Shown here one piece after another: positions 8,447-20,690 of a DNA stretch of 64,000 nucleotides. Position numbers and translations under genes: made by a program. The stretch lies in NCBI GenBank assembly GCA_905221605.1, contig CAJNDS010002501.1, forward strand, positions 240,001-304,000, written 5' to 3'. The notes under the pieces were generated by a model. The model had not been told where the DNA came from, ran no database searches, and was given only the letters and a program-made list of their open reading frames with translations. Positions within the stretch are counted from its first letter, which is position 1. The number at the start of each line of letters is the position of its first letter. Origin of the DNA: Symbiodinium natans. Taxonomy: Eukaryota; Sar; Dinophyceae; Suessiales; Symbiodiniaceae.

Positions 8447-9892
8447 TCAGATCACGTCAAGGGACTCCGGCTCGCCCTTGGCTTTGGTGATGCACCCGTC
8501 GTGGCCCTGGATGAGCACGAAGAGACCCATGACGGCCGATGCGATCACGATAAACCCAAGGATGAACAGGACATCGTCGGCCTCCGATGGGCCAAAACGG
8601 AACATGAGGCCCCAGCACACAGCGCCGACGTTGCCCCCAGCGCCCACCACTCCGGACACGGCGCCAGTTGCGGTGGGCTTCACGTAGGGTACGATTCCGA
8701 AAGTGCAGCCCTCCGCCATCTGAACACCGAGCGAGAAGAGCAGCAGGACGCCGATAGTCGCGCCCAGAGAGTCCATCTTGGTGAAGATCAGGAGCATGAC
8801 GCCCTCCCAGACCAGAGAGATAGACTGCGCATAGATGCGCCCGCGCATGCCGGTGGTGCCCGCGCCGAACCACTGGAACAGCTTGTCCGATAGAGCGCCG
8901 CCCATAGCGCGAGCGAAGAGGTTCATGAGGCCGAACAGGGAGGCGATGAGACCCGCAAGGGAGACCGACAGCTCGTACTTGGTCTCCAGGTACACAGCGA
9001 GGATGTTGTTCATGGTGACCTCAACGCCGAAGCAGGCCGCGTACTGGATGAACAGAATCCAGGCGTTGTACTGGCAGAAACCCTCCTGGAACGACTTCTT
9101 GGACGACTTGCGCTCCATTGTGCCCCTCTGCTCCAGTTCCTTGAAGTTGCCCTTCGGCGAGTCGTCCGAAAAGAAGTACATGCAAATGCCGGTACCGCAT
9201 GTCAAAACTCCGGGGACGATGAAAGAAAGGCGCCAGGCCTCCTCGTCGTCAAAGCCAGTGCGGAACATGTTCCACACGCCGACCATGAGCAGCTGAACAG
9301 CACCGCCTCCAAGGTTGCCCCAGCCACCAGCCATGGCGTTGGCCGTGCCCACAATCTCCTTCGCGAACAGCTGCGAGCACCACGCCTGGCATGGCACAAA
9401 GGTCGCGCCCAGGACACCGATGACAAAGCGGATGATGACCAGGCCAGTACCGTTGTTCACGAGACCACCGAAGAAGACCGGGATAGCTCCGAACGTCAGC
9501 AGCATGGAGAACATGGTGCGCGTGCCGAACCTGTCGCACAGAGGGCCCACAGCGAAGCGCATGAGCACGGTCGACGCCACAGATGCGATGTTCGCGTTGT
9601 ACACCTCGTCCTTGGTCAGGCCCAGGTCCTTCTTGATCTGCGGCATCAGCGGCGCGAACGCGAACCACGACGAGAAGGCCATGAAGAAGCCGAACCACGC
9701 GAAGTGGAAGCCGCGCATGTGCGGCCGCTTGAAGGAGAGCAGCTTGATCTCGGTTGCGCGGTCGCCCTGTTTCGGGTCCACCTCGCAGTAGTAAGTCTCG
9801 TACTTCTTCCACGAGAGCTCGTGCTTGTTCGTCGTCGGGAGTACGCCGTCGGCGGCCTTCTCGGGGGTGGACATCTCTTCGGGGGTGGACAT
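8447..9892 (-). CDS. NRT2: High-affinity nitrate transporter, copy 2, type A
   Basis: An intact 481-codon copy that differs from copy 1 at one residue, L97V, in the loop before TM2, plus a few silent sites. V97 and a silent change near 9053 are both shared with distant copy 7 rather than with neighbouring copy 1, so this copy has exchanged sequence with copy 7 or kept an older state. All signature motifs and both key arginines are unchanged. The start codon lies 4510 bp from that of copy 1, the shortest spacing in the array, because block h is missing on the copy 1 side and blocks c, d and most of e are missing on this copy's 3' side. Expression is probably driven by the same upstream flank as in the other copies. 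Confidence 0.96.
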   Translation of the reverse strand: MSTPEEMSTPEKAADGVLPTTNKHELSWKKYETYYCEVDPKQGDRATEIKLLSFKRPHMRGFHFAWFGFFMAFSSWFAFAPLMPQIKKDLGLTKDEVYNANIASVASTVLMRFAVGPLCDRFGTRTMFSMLLTFGAIPVFFGGLVNNGTGLVIIRFVIGVLGATFVPCQAWCSQLFAKEIVGTANAMAGGWGNLGGGAVQLLMVGVWNMFRTGFDDEEAWRLSFIVPGVLTCGTGICMYFFSDDSPKGNFKELEQRGTMERKSSKKSFQEGFCQYNAWILFIQYAACFGVEVTMNNILAVYLETKYELSVSLAGLIASLFGLMNLFARAMGGALSDKLFQWFGAGTTGMRGRIYAQSISLVWEGVMLLIFTKMDSLGATIGVLLLFSLGVQMAEGCTFGIVPYVKPTATGAVSGVVGAGGNVGAVCWGLMFRFGPSEADDVLFILGFIVIASAVMGLFVLIQGHDGCITKAKGEPESLDVI

Positions 9893-9946
9893 CTCTACCG
9901 CAGCTATCTTGCTTGCTTGGAGCCTGCACTGCCGGAGGGAATGTCA

Positions 9947-10040
9947 CTAGTATGGCCTTAAGAGAGGACCCCTTGGATACCCCTTCTATATACCCTCAAA
10001 ACCCAAGGGGCCCATACTATTCCCTTCAGAGGGCCTTAAC
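9947..10040 (-). promoter_or_regulatory. Upstream flank of copy 2: element relic with TATA-like motif
   Basis: Essentially identical to the corresponding segment of copy 1, with the TATATA motif at the same distance from the ATG. Confidence 0.42.
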
Positions 10041-10929
10041 TACCCTAAACCCTAGCGCTACACCCTAAGCCCGAAACCCTAAACCCTAAACCCCAAACCC
10101 TATTATAAAGGGTCAAAAGACCCTAACAATAGCGACCCTTAGACATGTCACTTCCAACCGTCGCCTTCGAGCCGTCTGGGAAGGCGAGGAGCTCCGCCGC
10201 CGGGTTGAAATGTTTCGGAAAACCCCAAAACCCTAAACCCTAAACCCTAATCCCCAAACCCTAAACCCCCAAAAACCCCTAAACCCCTAACCCCTCATCC
10301 CTAAACCCTAACACCCCAAAACCCTGAAAGCGCGCCTTCGCTCCACTTGGCAGTCGCGCCGCGCTGCCTCAGCGACCTCCGCCTCCTTCACCTGTGGCCG
10401 CTTAGAGTTTACGGAGATTGGGGAGTTTAGGAAGTTTAGAATCCCCAAACCCTAAACCCTAATCCCTAAAACCCTAAACTCTGAGGGAGTCTGGGGAGTT
10501 TAGGGAGTCTACGGAGTCTAGGGGAGCAAACTCTGATCCCTGCATTCTCGGGGCGGTTGCGAGGGGGGCTAGGTTTAGGGCTTAGAATTATAGGGTATAG
10601 GGTTTAGGAGTTAGGGTTGCGGGTTGAAGGCTGCGGGGCTTCAAAGTTTCAGGGAGGTCCTGGAGCATGCAGAGGCTTTGGAGTGGGCAGGGCTTATAGA
10701 ATTTTGGGTACCCTAAACCCTAAGACCCAATCCCCGAACCGCAGACCCCAAACCCTAAACCCTAAACCCTGTAAACCCTAAACCCTTTAAACCCTAAACC
10801 CTTTACCCTGAACCCTAAACCCTAGACCCTAAACCCGAAACCCCAAGGAGCATCTTGCACGGTAAGCCCTAAGCTTCCTAAAGCTTCCTAAGCCTGAGGC
10901 CGTCAGCCCGCAAACGAAATCCTACTGAG

Positions 10930-12493
10930 TTCAGGTTTGGGGGGGGGGGGGGGAGGGGTTTAGGGTTCAGGGTTCAGGGTTTAGGGTTTAGGGGTCAACC
11001 CCTAAACTTTAAACCCCGAACCCTAAACCCTAGACCCTACGCCCTGTAAAAACGCTACAAGGGATAGCAACCCTGCGCATCCTACCAGGAGGGGCCCCCC
11101 TGACTATACTGACTATTTCGGGGTGCGAGGTTTGTGATTTAGGAACTTAGTCGGTTTCGGTTTAAGCTTTAAAGGCTGCTAGGGCGCAGGCCTTACTTTC
11201 AAAGACTGACCCTTTGGGGAAAGGAGGCTCCTCAGATTAGGCCATGGGATGATCTGGGGCCTGATCAAATGGTTGTACCCTTTTTGGTGGACATATACTA
11301 TACGGCAAAATCTAGACAGGAATCTATGCTACTAGGCTCAAGAGTAGCCTAGGGATTTAACAAGAAAGATGCCCCTTTTGGGGGGTCAAAAGAGCAGTCG
11401 AAACCCGAAAAACTGAGGAATCCGGGCCTACTCTGGGTCTATGAGGACTAGACACCACAATGGACACACCCAAAAGGGTTCACATATTTAGATCAACGCC
11501 CACCATCTAAGCCTCACATAGTCTGCTACCCGAAGCCCTAAACACAAAACCTTAGGGTCCCTAGTCCCCAATGACCCCTGGAGCCCTAAACGCCCTTGTG
11601 GCGGGAAGGAGGTGGAGGGTTTGGTTGGGAGCTCGCATCCGGACTTTCTGACAGGGATTGGTGGTGTAGGGGTTTTGGGCCTTAGGGTTTAGGAACCCTG
11701 AACCCTCCGAGTTACAACTTCCCTGAACCCACATGCACGCAACGACTCTATCCCCAACCTTCGTTTCGAATTTCCCTTCTCTTCGTCGGAGTTTAAACCC
11801 TGTGTTCAGAGGGCTGTGTAGGATTCGGGCTGCTCGAAGTCTAAAAGGTCTGAACCCATCAGCCCTACTTTGGAGTAGACCCTGGAAAAAAGTATATAGT
11901 GTTAGGCAGAAGTAGCTATCATAGGAACCCAGAACCCAAAGAAGGAAAAATCCTAAGCCCTAAGCCCTAAGCCCTAAACCCTAAACCCCTAAACCCCTAA
12001 ACCCTAAACCCTAAACCCCAATCGTACTCCAAAACCCACTCAACCCACAAGGCACGTCCGAGGCCTGCTGCTGCTCCGCAGGTTCGACTTGCTTCTGCCT
12101 GAGGTCCATCAGCTTTTTGAGTTTAGGGCTTAGGGTGTCGGACACCCTGAAGTAGGACTTGAACCCTGAACCCTAAACCCTAAACCCGAAACTCTAAACC
12201 CTAAACCCTAAACCCCAAGTATTCCCTATTTAGGAGCATGGACCTGCAACCCTACACCCTAAACCCTAAACCACCCTACTACTCGAAAGGCGAGTGGGAT
12301 TGCGAGGCTTGAGAGCAGGAAATCTCGGTGCTCCAGTTTGCTGCTTTTTGCTTCTTGGGATTGAATTTTCTAGTGAGGGTTTGGGGTTTAGGGTTTCGGG
12401 TTAAGTTTAGAGTAATGGTTTTGGGTTTGCGACTAGGCTTGAGACACCAAAAAACTCACAACCCACAAACAGAAGTCCTAACCTGCCCTGACA
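10930..12493. repeat. Block h, first instance
   Basis: About 1.5 kb with no supported gene. It holds telomere-like runs at both edges, a foldback relic (about 11332-11440, with AGAGTAGCCTAGG at left and GGGCCTACTCTGGG at right), the CTACTTTGGAGTAG repeat (about 11868) and further CCCTAAA arrays (11945-12020, 12160-12280). Small frames here start at TTG or GTG and are not credible. Recurs at 18920-20360, 42020-43690, 53550-55090 and 62565-63984. Confidence 0.75.
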
Positions 12494-15400
12494 CCCCAAT
12501 GATGGCAAACCGGATACAACCTCAAAGGCGGGTGGGCCCTTGGACTTCTACTCAAATCCTAAAACCCTAAACCCTCTTGCAATGTTTTGGGGGAGCGTTT
12601 TCCGGGCACTTGGGTGAGAGTAGGCGCAGTTAAGGCTTAGTTCTAGGGTTCAGAGGCGCCCAGGGCTGGCAAAGGCAGGGCTTCAGGGTCTAGGGTCTAG
12701 GGTCTAGGGTCTAGGGTTTAGGGTTTAGGGTTTAGGGTTTAGGGTTTAGGGTTTAGGGTTTAGGGTTTAGGGTTTACCCCGATTCCTACATCCTAAGCAC
12801 TTAAAACACGACACGTTGCAGAAAGCCTCAAAACACATGAGCTGTACCCACTAAGGGTGCATGTACCCCATGACTACATGCTTGGGCCCCAAAGTCCCTA
12901 TATAATAGGAAGTACTTTAAGGCCCAAGTATTCCCTATTTACCCATAACCCTAAACCCTAAAGCCTATAAACCCTAAACCCTGAACCCTAAACCCTAAAC
13001 CCTAAACTAAGTGAGGGGTCGCTTCCGTCGAGCGACAGACCCCGAACGCTCGGCCGAGGGCCTTACAGCCCGAGCGCCCAAGCGAAAACAGAAACGAAAA
13101 GGTGAGGATTAAGCCTCACCGTCTGTCCTGGACAGGCCAACGGACATCGGCCTTTTTTACGACAACGGGAATAATTCCCTAAACACCAAATTTCCTCCTT
13201 GAACCCCACAGTCCAGCAAAATCTCAAACCCCTAAACCCTAAACCCTAAACCCGAAACTCTAAACCCTAAACCCTGAACCCGAAACCCTAAACCCTAAAC
13301 CCTAAACCCTAAACCCTAAACCCTAAACCCTAAACCCTAAACCCTAAACCCTAAACCCTAAACCCTAAACCCTAAACCACAACCCCTGAACCCTGAACCC
13401 TGAACCCTGAACCCTGAACCCTGAACCCTGAACCCTGAACCCTGAACCCTGAACCCTGAACCCTGAACCCTTAAGCCCCCTGGTTCTTAAGGTCCTCGAC
13501 CCCCCCCCCCGCCAGCTGAGGCGGGCGCACTCAGGCTGTGCCTGTCGCAGCTGCATGTCAGGGTTTCGGGTTTAGGGTTTAGGGGTTTAGGGGTTTAGGT
13601 GTTTAGGGTTTGGGGGATTAGGGGTTTAGGGTTTAGGGTTTGGGGTTTGGGGTTTAGGGTTAGGGTTTAGGGTTTATTTAGGGTTAGGGTGTAGGTGTTT
13701 ATTGTTTAGGGGACTAGGGGTTAGGGGATTAGGGGCTTAGGGGTTTGGGTTTAGGGCTTTAGGGTTTAAGGGTTAGCGGACTAGGGGTTTGGGGTTTAGG
13801 GTTCAGGATTTGGGGTTTAGGGGTTTAGGGTTTAGGGTATAGGGTTTAAGGGCTTCGGGCTTAGGGTTTGGGGTTCAGGCTTCGGAGTCAGGAGATTATG
13901 GCTTTAGGGGTTTAGGTTTAGGGTCTTAGGGGTTAGGGTTTTGGGGTTGAGGGGTTCACACTTTAGGGGTTTGGGGTTCAGGTAAGATCCCACAACCACC
14001 TCAAGAACACACGTATCAACCTACCAACGGCCAAAAAATCGTGGGGAATGGCCAAGAAACCATGGGCAACAGCCAAAAAAGGTTTTGGATCAGGGTTTAA
14101 GGTATAGGGGGTTCAAGGCTTAAGGGGTTTATGGGGTTTAGGGTTTAAGAGGTTGAGGGGGGTTAGGGTTTAAGGGGTTGGGGGGTAGGGGGGTTTAGGG
14201 GGTGTAGGGTGTAGTACTCAGGGAGGCTAGGGGCTTTGCAGTTGAAACACCACACCCTGAACCCTAAACCGCAAGTTTAGGGCCTACAGTTCAGGGCCCC
14301 TTGCCTACTTTGGAGTAGACCCTGGAAAAAACGTATGTACGCTTTAGATAAAAGTAGCTATGATAGGAACCCAGAACCAAAAAAGGCATTAAAGTCTACA
14401 CCCCAGAGTAACCTAGGTATAAACAGGGTGCCCTTTCTGCCTTAAAGGGAAGTATAAGGGACCCTAAACCCCCAAAAAAAGGGAATGAGGGCCTCCAAAC
14501 CCTAAACCCTAAACCCTAAACCCTAAACCCTAAACCCTAAACCCTAAACCCTAAACCCTATTAAAGAATAGTACTCCAAACCCAGCCCTTCGCCACTACT
14601 CACCAGCCTGCGACCAGAAGCTGCCGGCGCGGAGATGGGCGTCACGATGCCAGGCCTTCCGCACAGCTACTGAGGACACCCCTAATTAAACCCTAAACCC
14701 TAAACCGTAGACCATAAACCCTAAACCCTAAACCCTAAACCCTAAACCCTGAACCCTTGATCAAGTGAACAAGCAACCCCAACTCCCGAAAAAATGCGCC
14801 TCGTGATGGAAGGCGTGGTTTCGTTGGAGATCTCGGAGTACCTGCGTAGAAGGTGTTAGGGCTTGGGAAGCAAAACCCTAAGCGCATCCAGCTCCCACCA
14901 CTTCTGCTATGAAACCGTCTCCTATCCTACTTGTGCTTTCATACAAACTGAGTATGAGATGCTCGTTTCGATAGCGGTTGCTTCTGGCCTACACTGTTGC
15001 TTCTGGCCTACAGTGTCACTTTTGGAGTCAAAGATACCCAAACGCAAAAGAAGGCAACATGTATAAGTTTTGAGTCGTTTTGAGCCAGTTTTGAGGGCCT
15101 CTATAACTATATAATGCCTTTATTTGCAGCATGGCTTTGGGATCCACACTTGGCCTGAACCGCCTCTGGCCCGACAAAGCCCATCAGCGCCCAGCAGCAC
15201 CCCTACGCGCCGGGCCGAAAGCGCACGCTAACCTACTTACTTAAGGGTTCGAAACGCATGCTGTCCGGGCAAGGGGCTGACCGTGCTCGCTGAGATGTCA
15301 TGCTGCATTCAAGTATCTTATTCGACAAAGAGCAGCCGTCGACAAAAGATATGACAAGCCTCACAAGTCAGAGCTGTTCACAGGCACATATTCCCAGACA

Positions 15401-16187
15401 TTGGGGGGAGGGAGGAGGGCATTGCTGAATTTGCGTTGTCTCTTGTATTTTGGTAAAGCCATGTAGCCGTGGTTCCAGGGGTCAAGGCTGGGGGGGCTTG
15501 GGGTCAAAAAGTTCTTGCGCAGTGGAACTCGAAACGGGGCACGCGGCATACTTTCGAGACTCAGGTTTTGGTTGTAGAATCTCAAGACCAGGATTTCGGG
15601 TTCAGGGCTTTTGGCTTGAAGCTGATATAGCATGGCCGCGCCTTCTGCCCACGCTCCGCGCGAGGCTGCCAACGTGGACTTGTGCCGCAAGACTCAAGCA
15701 AGCAAGCTCAGGGAAAAACCTCGTTGGGAAAAAACCCTGAGCTCCGCCGACCTGCAAACTATACAGACCAGCCAGCCTGCGCGCACACCCCACTGCCAAG
15801 AGACAAGCGGAAAACCCCACACCCCACACCACCAACCAAAAACCCAAAGCACCAACCCAAGAAAAAACTCAAGCAAAGGAAAACCAAAGAAGACCCAGCA
15901 CGAACCCCTGGCAGAGAGGAGGGCGAACAACTGGAGCAGCTGCAGGCGGCTGGAAAAGTAGCGGCCCTGTGAAGGCTCTGCAACAAACGTTGGAAGAATC
16001 CCCTTACACGAGCTTTTACGCAGGCCCTCCAGGCGCAGCGAAAGCCAACGTGGAGGGGGGTGGGGTGGGGGAAGTTGCTTTTACGCAGGCCCTCCAGGCG
16101 CAGCGAAAGCCAACGTGGACGGGGGGGGGGTGGGGGAAGTTGAGGGGCTCAGCCACGCCCAACACAAGTACTCCTAGCATCTTCACA
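12494..16187. repeat. Third instance of blocks i, a, b, c, d and e
   Basis: Near-identical to 1-3706 at an offset of about 12,490 bp; differences are mainly in telomere-repeat number and G-tract length. It is non-coding apart from the candidate RNA and contains no element absent from the first instance. Confidence 0.9.
13015..13158 (+). ncRNA. Candidate structured RNA, instance 3
   Basis: Identical by eye to instance 1. Confidence 0.35.
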
Positions 16188-16300
16188 CTAGGTTGCCCAG
16201 TAGCCTAGGATGAAAAAGGGTGTTTTTTTTTGCTTAAAGGGGGATATCAGGGAACCTAAACCTACCAAAAAGGGAATAATGGGACTACTGGGCATCCTAG
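16188..16300. mobile_element. Foldback element 3' of copy 3
   Basis: The same as at copy 1; co-duplicated. Confidence 0.65.
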
Positions 16301-16417
16301 CACATCATGCAATCATTAGATAGCTAGGAGTAAGTTAGTTTACATTAATTATAGGTGCAGTGCGAGAGCACGGAAGATCTGTGAAGACAACATCAGCGGG
16401 ACTCTCTGGAAGTGAGA

Positions 16418-17863
16418 TCAGATCACGTCAAGGGACTCCGGCTCGCCCTTGGCTTTGGTGATGCACCCGTCGTGGCCCTGGATGAGCACGAAGAGACCCA
16501 TGACGGCCGATGCGATCACGATAAACCCAAGGATGAACAGGACATCGTCGGCCTCCGATGGGCCAAAACGGAACATGAGGCCCCAGCACACAGCGCCGAC
16601 GTTGCCCCCAGCGCCCACCACTCCGGACACGGCGCCAGTTGCGGTGGGCTTCACGTAGGGTACGATTCCGAAAGTGCAGCCCTCCGCCATCTGAACACCG
16701 AGCGAGAAGAGCAGCAGGACGCCGATAGTCGCGCCCAGAGAGTCCATCTTGGTGAAGATCAGGAGCATGATGCCCTCCCAGACCAGAGAGATAGACTGCG
16801 CATAGATGCGCCCGCGCATGCCGCTGGTGCCCGCGCCGAACCACTGGAACAGCTTGTCAGATAGAGCGCCGCCCATAGCGCGAGCGAAGAGGTTCATGAG
16901 GCCGAACAGGGAGGCGATGAGACCCGCAAGGGAGACCGACAGCTCGTACTTGGTCTCCAGGTACACAGCGAGGATGTTGTTCATGGTGACCTCAACGCCG
17001 AAGCAGGCCGCGTACTGGATGAATAGAATCCAGGCGTTGTACTGGCAGAAACCCTCCTGGAACGACTTCTTGGACGACTTGCGCTCCATTGTGCCCCTCT
17101 GCTCCAGTTCCTTGAAGTTGCCCTTCGGCGAGTCGTCCGAAAAGAAGTACATGCAAATGCCGGTACCGCATGTCAAAACTCCGGGGACGATGAAAGAAAG
17201 GCGCCAGGCCTCCTCGTCGTCAAAGCCAGTGCGGAACATGTTCCACACGCCGACCATGAGCAGCTGAACAGCACCGCCTCCAAGGTTGCCCCAGCCACCA
17301 GCCATGGCGTTGGCCGTGCCCACAATCTCCTTCGCGAACAGCTGCGAGCACCACGCCTGGCATGGCACAAAGGTCGCGCCCAGGACACCGATGACAAAGC
17401 GGATGATGACCAGGCCAGTACCGTTGTTCACGAGACCACCGAAGAAGACCGGGATAGCTCCGAACGTCAGCAGCATGGAGAACATGGTGCGCGTGCCGAA
17501 CCTGTCGCACAGAGGGCCCACAGCGAAGCGCATGAGCACGGTCGACGCCACAGATGCGATGTTCGCATTGTACAGCTCGTCCTTGGTCAGGCCCAGGTCC
17601 TTCTTGATCTGCGGCATCAGCGGCGCGAACGCGAACCACGACGAGAAGGCCATGAAGAAGCCGAACCACGCGAAGTGGAAGCCGCGCATGTGCGGCCGCT
17701 TGAAGGAGAGCAGCTTGATCTCGGTTGCGCGGTCGCCCTGTTTCGGGTCCACCTCGCAGTAGTAAGTCTCGTACTTCTTCCACGAGAGCTCGTGCTTGTT
17801 CGTCGTCGGGAGTACGCCGTCGGCGGCCTTCTCGGGGGTGGACATCTCTTCGGGGGTGGACAT
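16418..17863 (-). CDS. NRT2: High-affinity nitrate transporter, copy 3, type A with type-B patches
   Basis: An intact 481-codon copy. It differs from copy 1 by T347S (loop after TM8) and V365I (TM9). I365 and a silent change near 16859 match type B, while W341 between them is type A, so the 3' half carries short interleaved patches suggestive of gene conversion. Its long flanks (12494-18925) are almost identical to those of copy 1 (1-6420), so copies 1 and 3 come from one large segmental duplication even though copy 2 lies between them. An 11-kb stretch without gene copies follows on its 5' side. All transport motifs are intact. Confidence 0.96.
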   Translation of the reverse strand: MSTPEEMSTPEKAADGVLPTTNKHELSWKKYETYYCEVDPKQGDRATEIKLLSFKRPHMRGFHFAWFGFFMAFSSWFAFAPLMPQIKKDLGLTKDELYNANIASVASTVLMRFAVGPLCDRFGTRTMFSMLLTFGAIPVFFGGLVNNGTGLVIIRFVIGVLGATFVPCQAWCSQLFAKEIVGTANAMAGGWGNLGGGAVQLLMVGVWNMFRTGFDDEEAWRLSFIVPGVLTCGTGICMYFFSDDSPKGNFKELEQRGTMERKSSKKSFQEGFCQYNAWILFIQYAACFGVEVTMNNILAVYLETKYELSVSLAGLIASLFGLMNLFARAMGGALSDKLFQWFGAGTSGMRGRIYAQSISLVWEGIMLLIFTKMDSLGATIGVLLLFSLGVQMAEGCTFGIVPYVKPTATGAVSGVVGAGGNVGAVCWGLMFRFGPSEADDVLFILGFIVIASAVMGLFVLIQGHDGCITKAKGEPESLDVI

Positions 17864-17917
17864 CTCTACCGCAGCTATCTTGCTTGCTTGGAGCCTGCAC
17901 TGCCGGAGGGAATGTCA

Positions 17918-18011
17918 CTAGTATGGCCTTAAGAGAGGACTCCTTGGATACCCCTTCTATATACCCTCAAAACCCAAGGGGCCCATACTATTCCCTTCAG
18001 AGGGCCTTAAC
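17918..18011 (-). promoter_or_regulatory. Upstream flank of copy 3: element relic with TATA-like motif
   Basis: Matches copy 1 apart from a single substitution (ACTCC for ACCCC near 17940). The TATATA motif is retained. Confidence 0.42.
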
Positions 18012-18019
18012 TACCCTAA

Positions 18020-20690
18020 ACCCTAGCGCTACACCCTAAGCCCGAAACCCTAAACCCTAAACCCCAAACCCCAAACCCTAAACCCTAAAGGGTCAAAAGA
18101 CCCTAACAATAGCGACCCTTAGACATGTCACTTCCAACCGTCGCCTTCGAGCCGTCTGGGAAGGCGAGGAGCTCCGCCGCCGGGTTGAAATGTTTCGGAA
18201 AACCCCAAAACCCTAAACCCTAAACCCTAATCCCCAAACCCTAAACCCCCAAAAACCCCTAAACCCCTAACCCCTCATCCCTAAACCCTAAAACCCCAAA
18301 ACCCTGAAAGCGCGCCTTCGCTCCACTTGGCAGTCGCGCCGCGCTGCCTCAGCGACCTCCGCCTCCATCACCTGTGGCCGCTTAGAGTTTACGGAGATTG
18401 GGGAGTTTAGGAAGTTTAGAATCCCCAAACCCTAAACCCTAATCCCTAAAACCCTAAACTCTGAGGGAGTCTGGGGAGTTTAGGGAGTCTACGGAGTCTA
18501 GGGGAGCAAACTCTGATCCCTGCATTCTCGGGGCGGTTGCGAGGGGGGCTAGGTTTAGGGCTTAGAATTATAGGGTATAGGGTTTAGGAGTTAGGGTTGC
18601 GGGTTGAGGGCTGCGGGGCTTCAAAGTTTCAGGGAGGTCCTGGAGCATGCAGAGGCTTTGGAGTGGGCAGGGCGTATAGAATTTTGGGTACCCTAAACCC
18701 TAAGACCCAATCCCCGAACCGCAGACCCCAAACCTAAACCCTAAACCCTAAACCCTTTAAACCCTAAACCCTTTAAACCCTAAACCCTTTACCCTGAACC
18801 CTAAACCCTAGACCCTAAACCCCAAGGAGCATCTTGCACGGTAAGCCCTAAGCTTCCTAAAGCTTCCTAAGCCTGAGGCCGTCAGCCCGCACACGAAATC
18901 CTACTGAGTTCAGGTTTGGGGGGGGGAGGGGTTTAGGGTTCAGGGTTCAGGGTTTAGGGGTCAACCCCTAAACTTTAAACCCCTGAACCCTAAACCCTAG
19001 ACCCTACGCCCTGTAAAAACGCTACAAGGGATAGCAACCCTGCGGATCCTATCAGGGGTGCGAGGTTTGTGATTGCTTTAAAGGCTGCTAGGGCGCAGGC
19101 CTTACTTTCAAAGACCGACCCTTTGGGGAAAGGAGGCTCCTCAGATTAGGCCATGGGATGATCTGGGGCCTGATCAAATGGTCGTACCCTTTTTGGTGAA
19201 CATATACTATACGGCAAAATCTAGACAGGAATCTATGCTACTAGGCTCAAGAGCAGTCGAAACCCGAAAAACTGAGGATCCGGGCCTACTCTGGGTCTAT
19301 GAGGACTAGACACCACAATGGACACACCCAAAAGGGTTCACATATTTAGATCAACGCTCACCATCCAAGCCTCACATAGTCTGCTACCCGAAGCCCTAAA
19401 CACAAAACCTTAGGGTCCCTAGTCCCCAATGACCCCTGGAGCCCTAAACGCCCTTGTGGCGGGAAGGAGGTGGAGGGTTTGGTTGGGAGCTCGCATCCGG
19501 ACTTTCTGACAGGGATTGGTGGTGTAGGGGTTTTGGGCCTTAGGGTTTAGGAACCCTGAACCCTCCGAGTTACAACTTCCCTGAACCACATGCACGCAAC
19601 ACAACTCTATCCCCAACCTTCGTTTCGAATTTCCCTTCTCTTCGTCGGAGTTTAAACCCTGTGTTCAGAGGGCTGTGTAGGATTCGGGCTGCTCGAAGCC
19701 TAAAAGGTCTGAACCCATCAGCCCTACTTTGGAGTAGACCCTGGAAAAAAAGTATATAGTGTTAGGCATAAGTAGCTATCATAGGAACCCAGAACCCAAA
19801 GAAGGAGAAAATCCTAAACCCTAAGCTTTACCCTAAACCCTAAACCCTAAACCCCTAAACCCCTAAACCCTAAACCCTAAACCCCAATCGTACTCCAAAA
19901 CCCACTCAACCCACAAGGCACGTCCGAGGCCTGCTGCCGCTCCGCAGGTTCGACTTGCTTCTGCCTGAGGTCCATCAGCTTTTTGAGTTTAGGGCTTAGG
20001 GTGTCGGACACCCTGAAGTAGGACCTGAACCCTAAACCCTAAACCCTAAACCCTAAACTCTAAACCCTAAACCCTAAACCCCAAGTATTCCCTATTTAGG
20101 AGCATGGACCTTAAACCCTACACCCTAAACCCTAAACCACCCTACTACTCGAAGGGCGAGTGGGATTGCGAGGCTTGAGAGCACGAATCTCGGTGCTCCA
20201 GTTTGCTGCTTTTTGCTTCTTGGGATTGAATTTTCTACTGAGGGCTTGGGGTTTAGGGTTTCGGGTTAAGTTTAGAGTAATGGTTTTGGGTTTGCGACTA
20301 GGCTTGAGACACCAAAAAACTCACAACCCACAAACAGAAGTCCTAACCTGCCCTGACACCCCAATGATGGCAAACCGGATACAACCTCAAAGGCGGGTGG
20401 GCCCTTGGACTTCTACTCAAATCCTAAAACCCTAAACCCTCTTGCAATGTTTTGGGGGAGCGTTTTCCGGGCACTTGGGTAAGAGTAGGCGCTGTTAAGG
20501 CTTAGTTCTAGGGTTCAGAGGTGCCCAGGGCTGGCAAAGGCAGGGCTTCAGGGTTTAGGGTCTGGGATTTAAGGTTTAGGGTTTAGGGTTTCGGGTTTAG
20601 GGTTTAGGGTTTAGGGTTTACCCTAAACCCCGAATCCTACATCCGAAGCACTTAAAACACGACACGTTGCAGAAAGCCTCAAAACACATA
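18020..20690. repeat. Blocks g, h and partial i, 5' of copy 3
   Basis: Follows 10050-12800 with local deletions. One removes most of the foldback relic between two AAGAG repeats near 19252. At about 20620 TTTAGGG repeats meet CCCTAAA head to head. Similarity to block i ends near 20688, where a different foldback relic begins. Confidence 0.8.

Noticed and set aside
19419-19616. A 65-codon minus-strand frame in block h, repeated at 42680, 54135 and 63084
   Set aside because: It starts at TTG, part of it is telomere-like repeat, and its C-terminus differs between units.
20160-20435. A 91-codon plus-strand frame in block h, also at 43490 and 54888
   Set aside because: It starts at GTG, runs through telomere-like repeats (GLGFRVKFRV...), and has no ATG in a suitable position.
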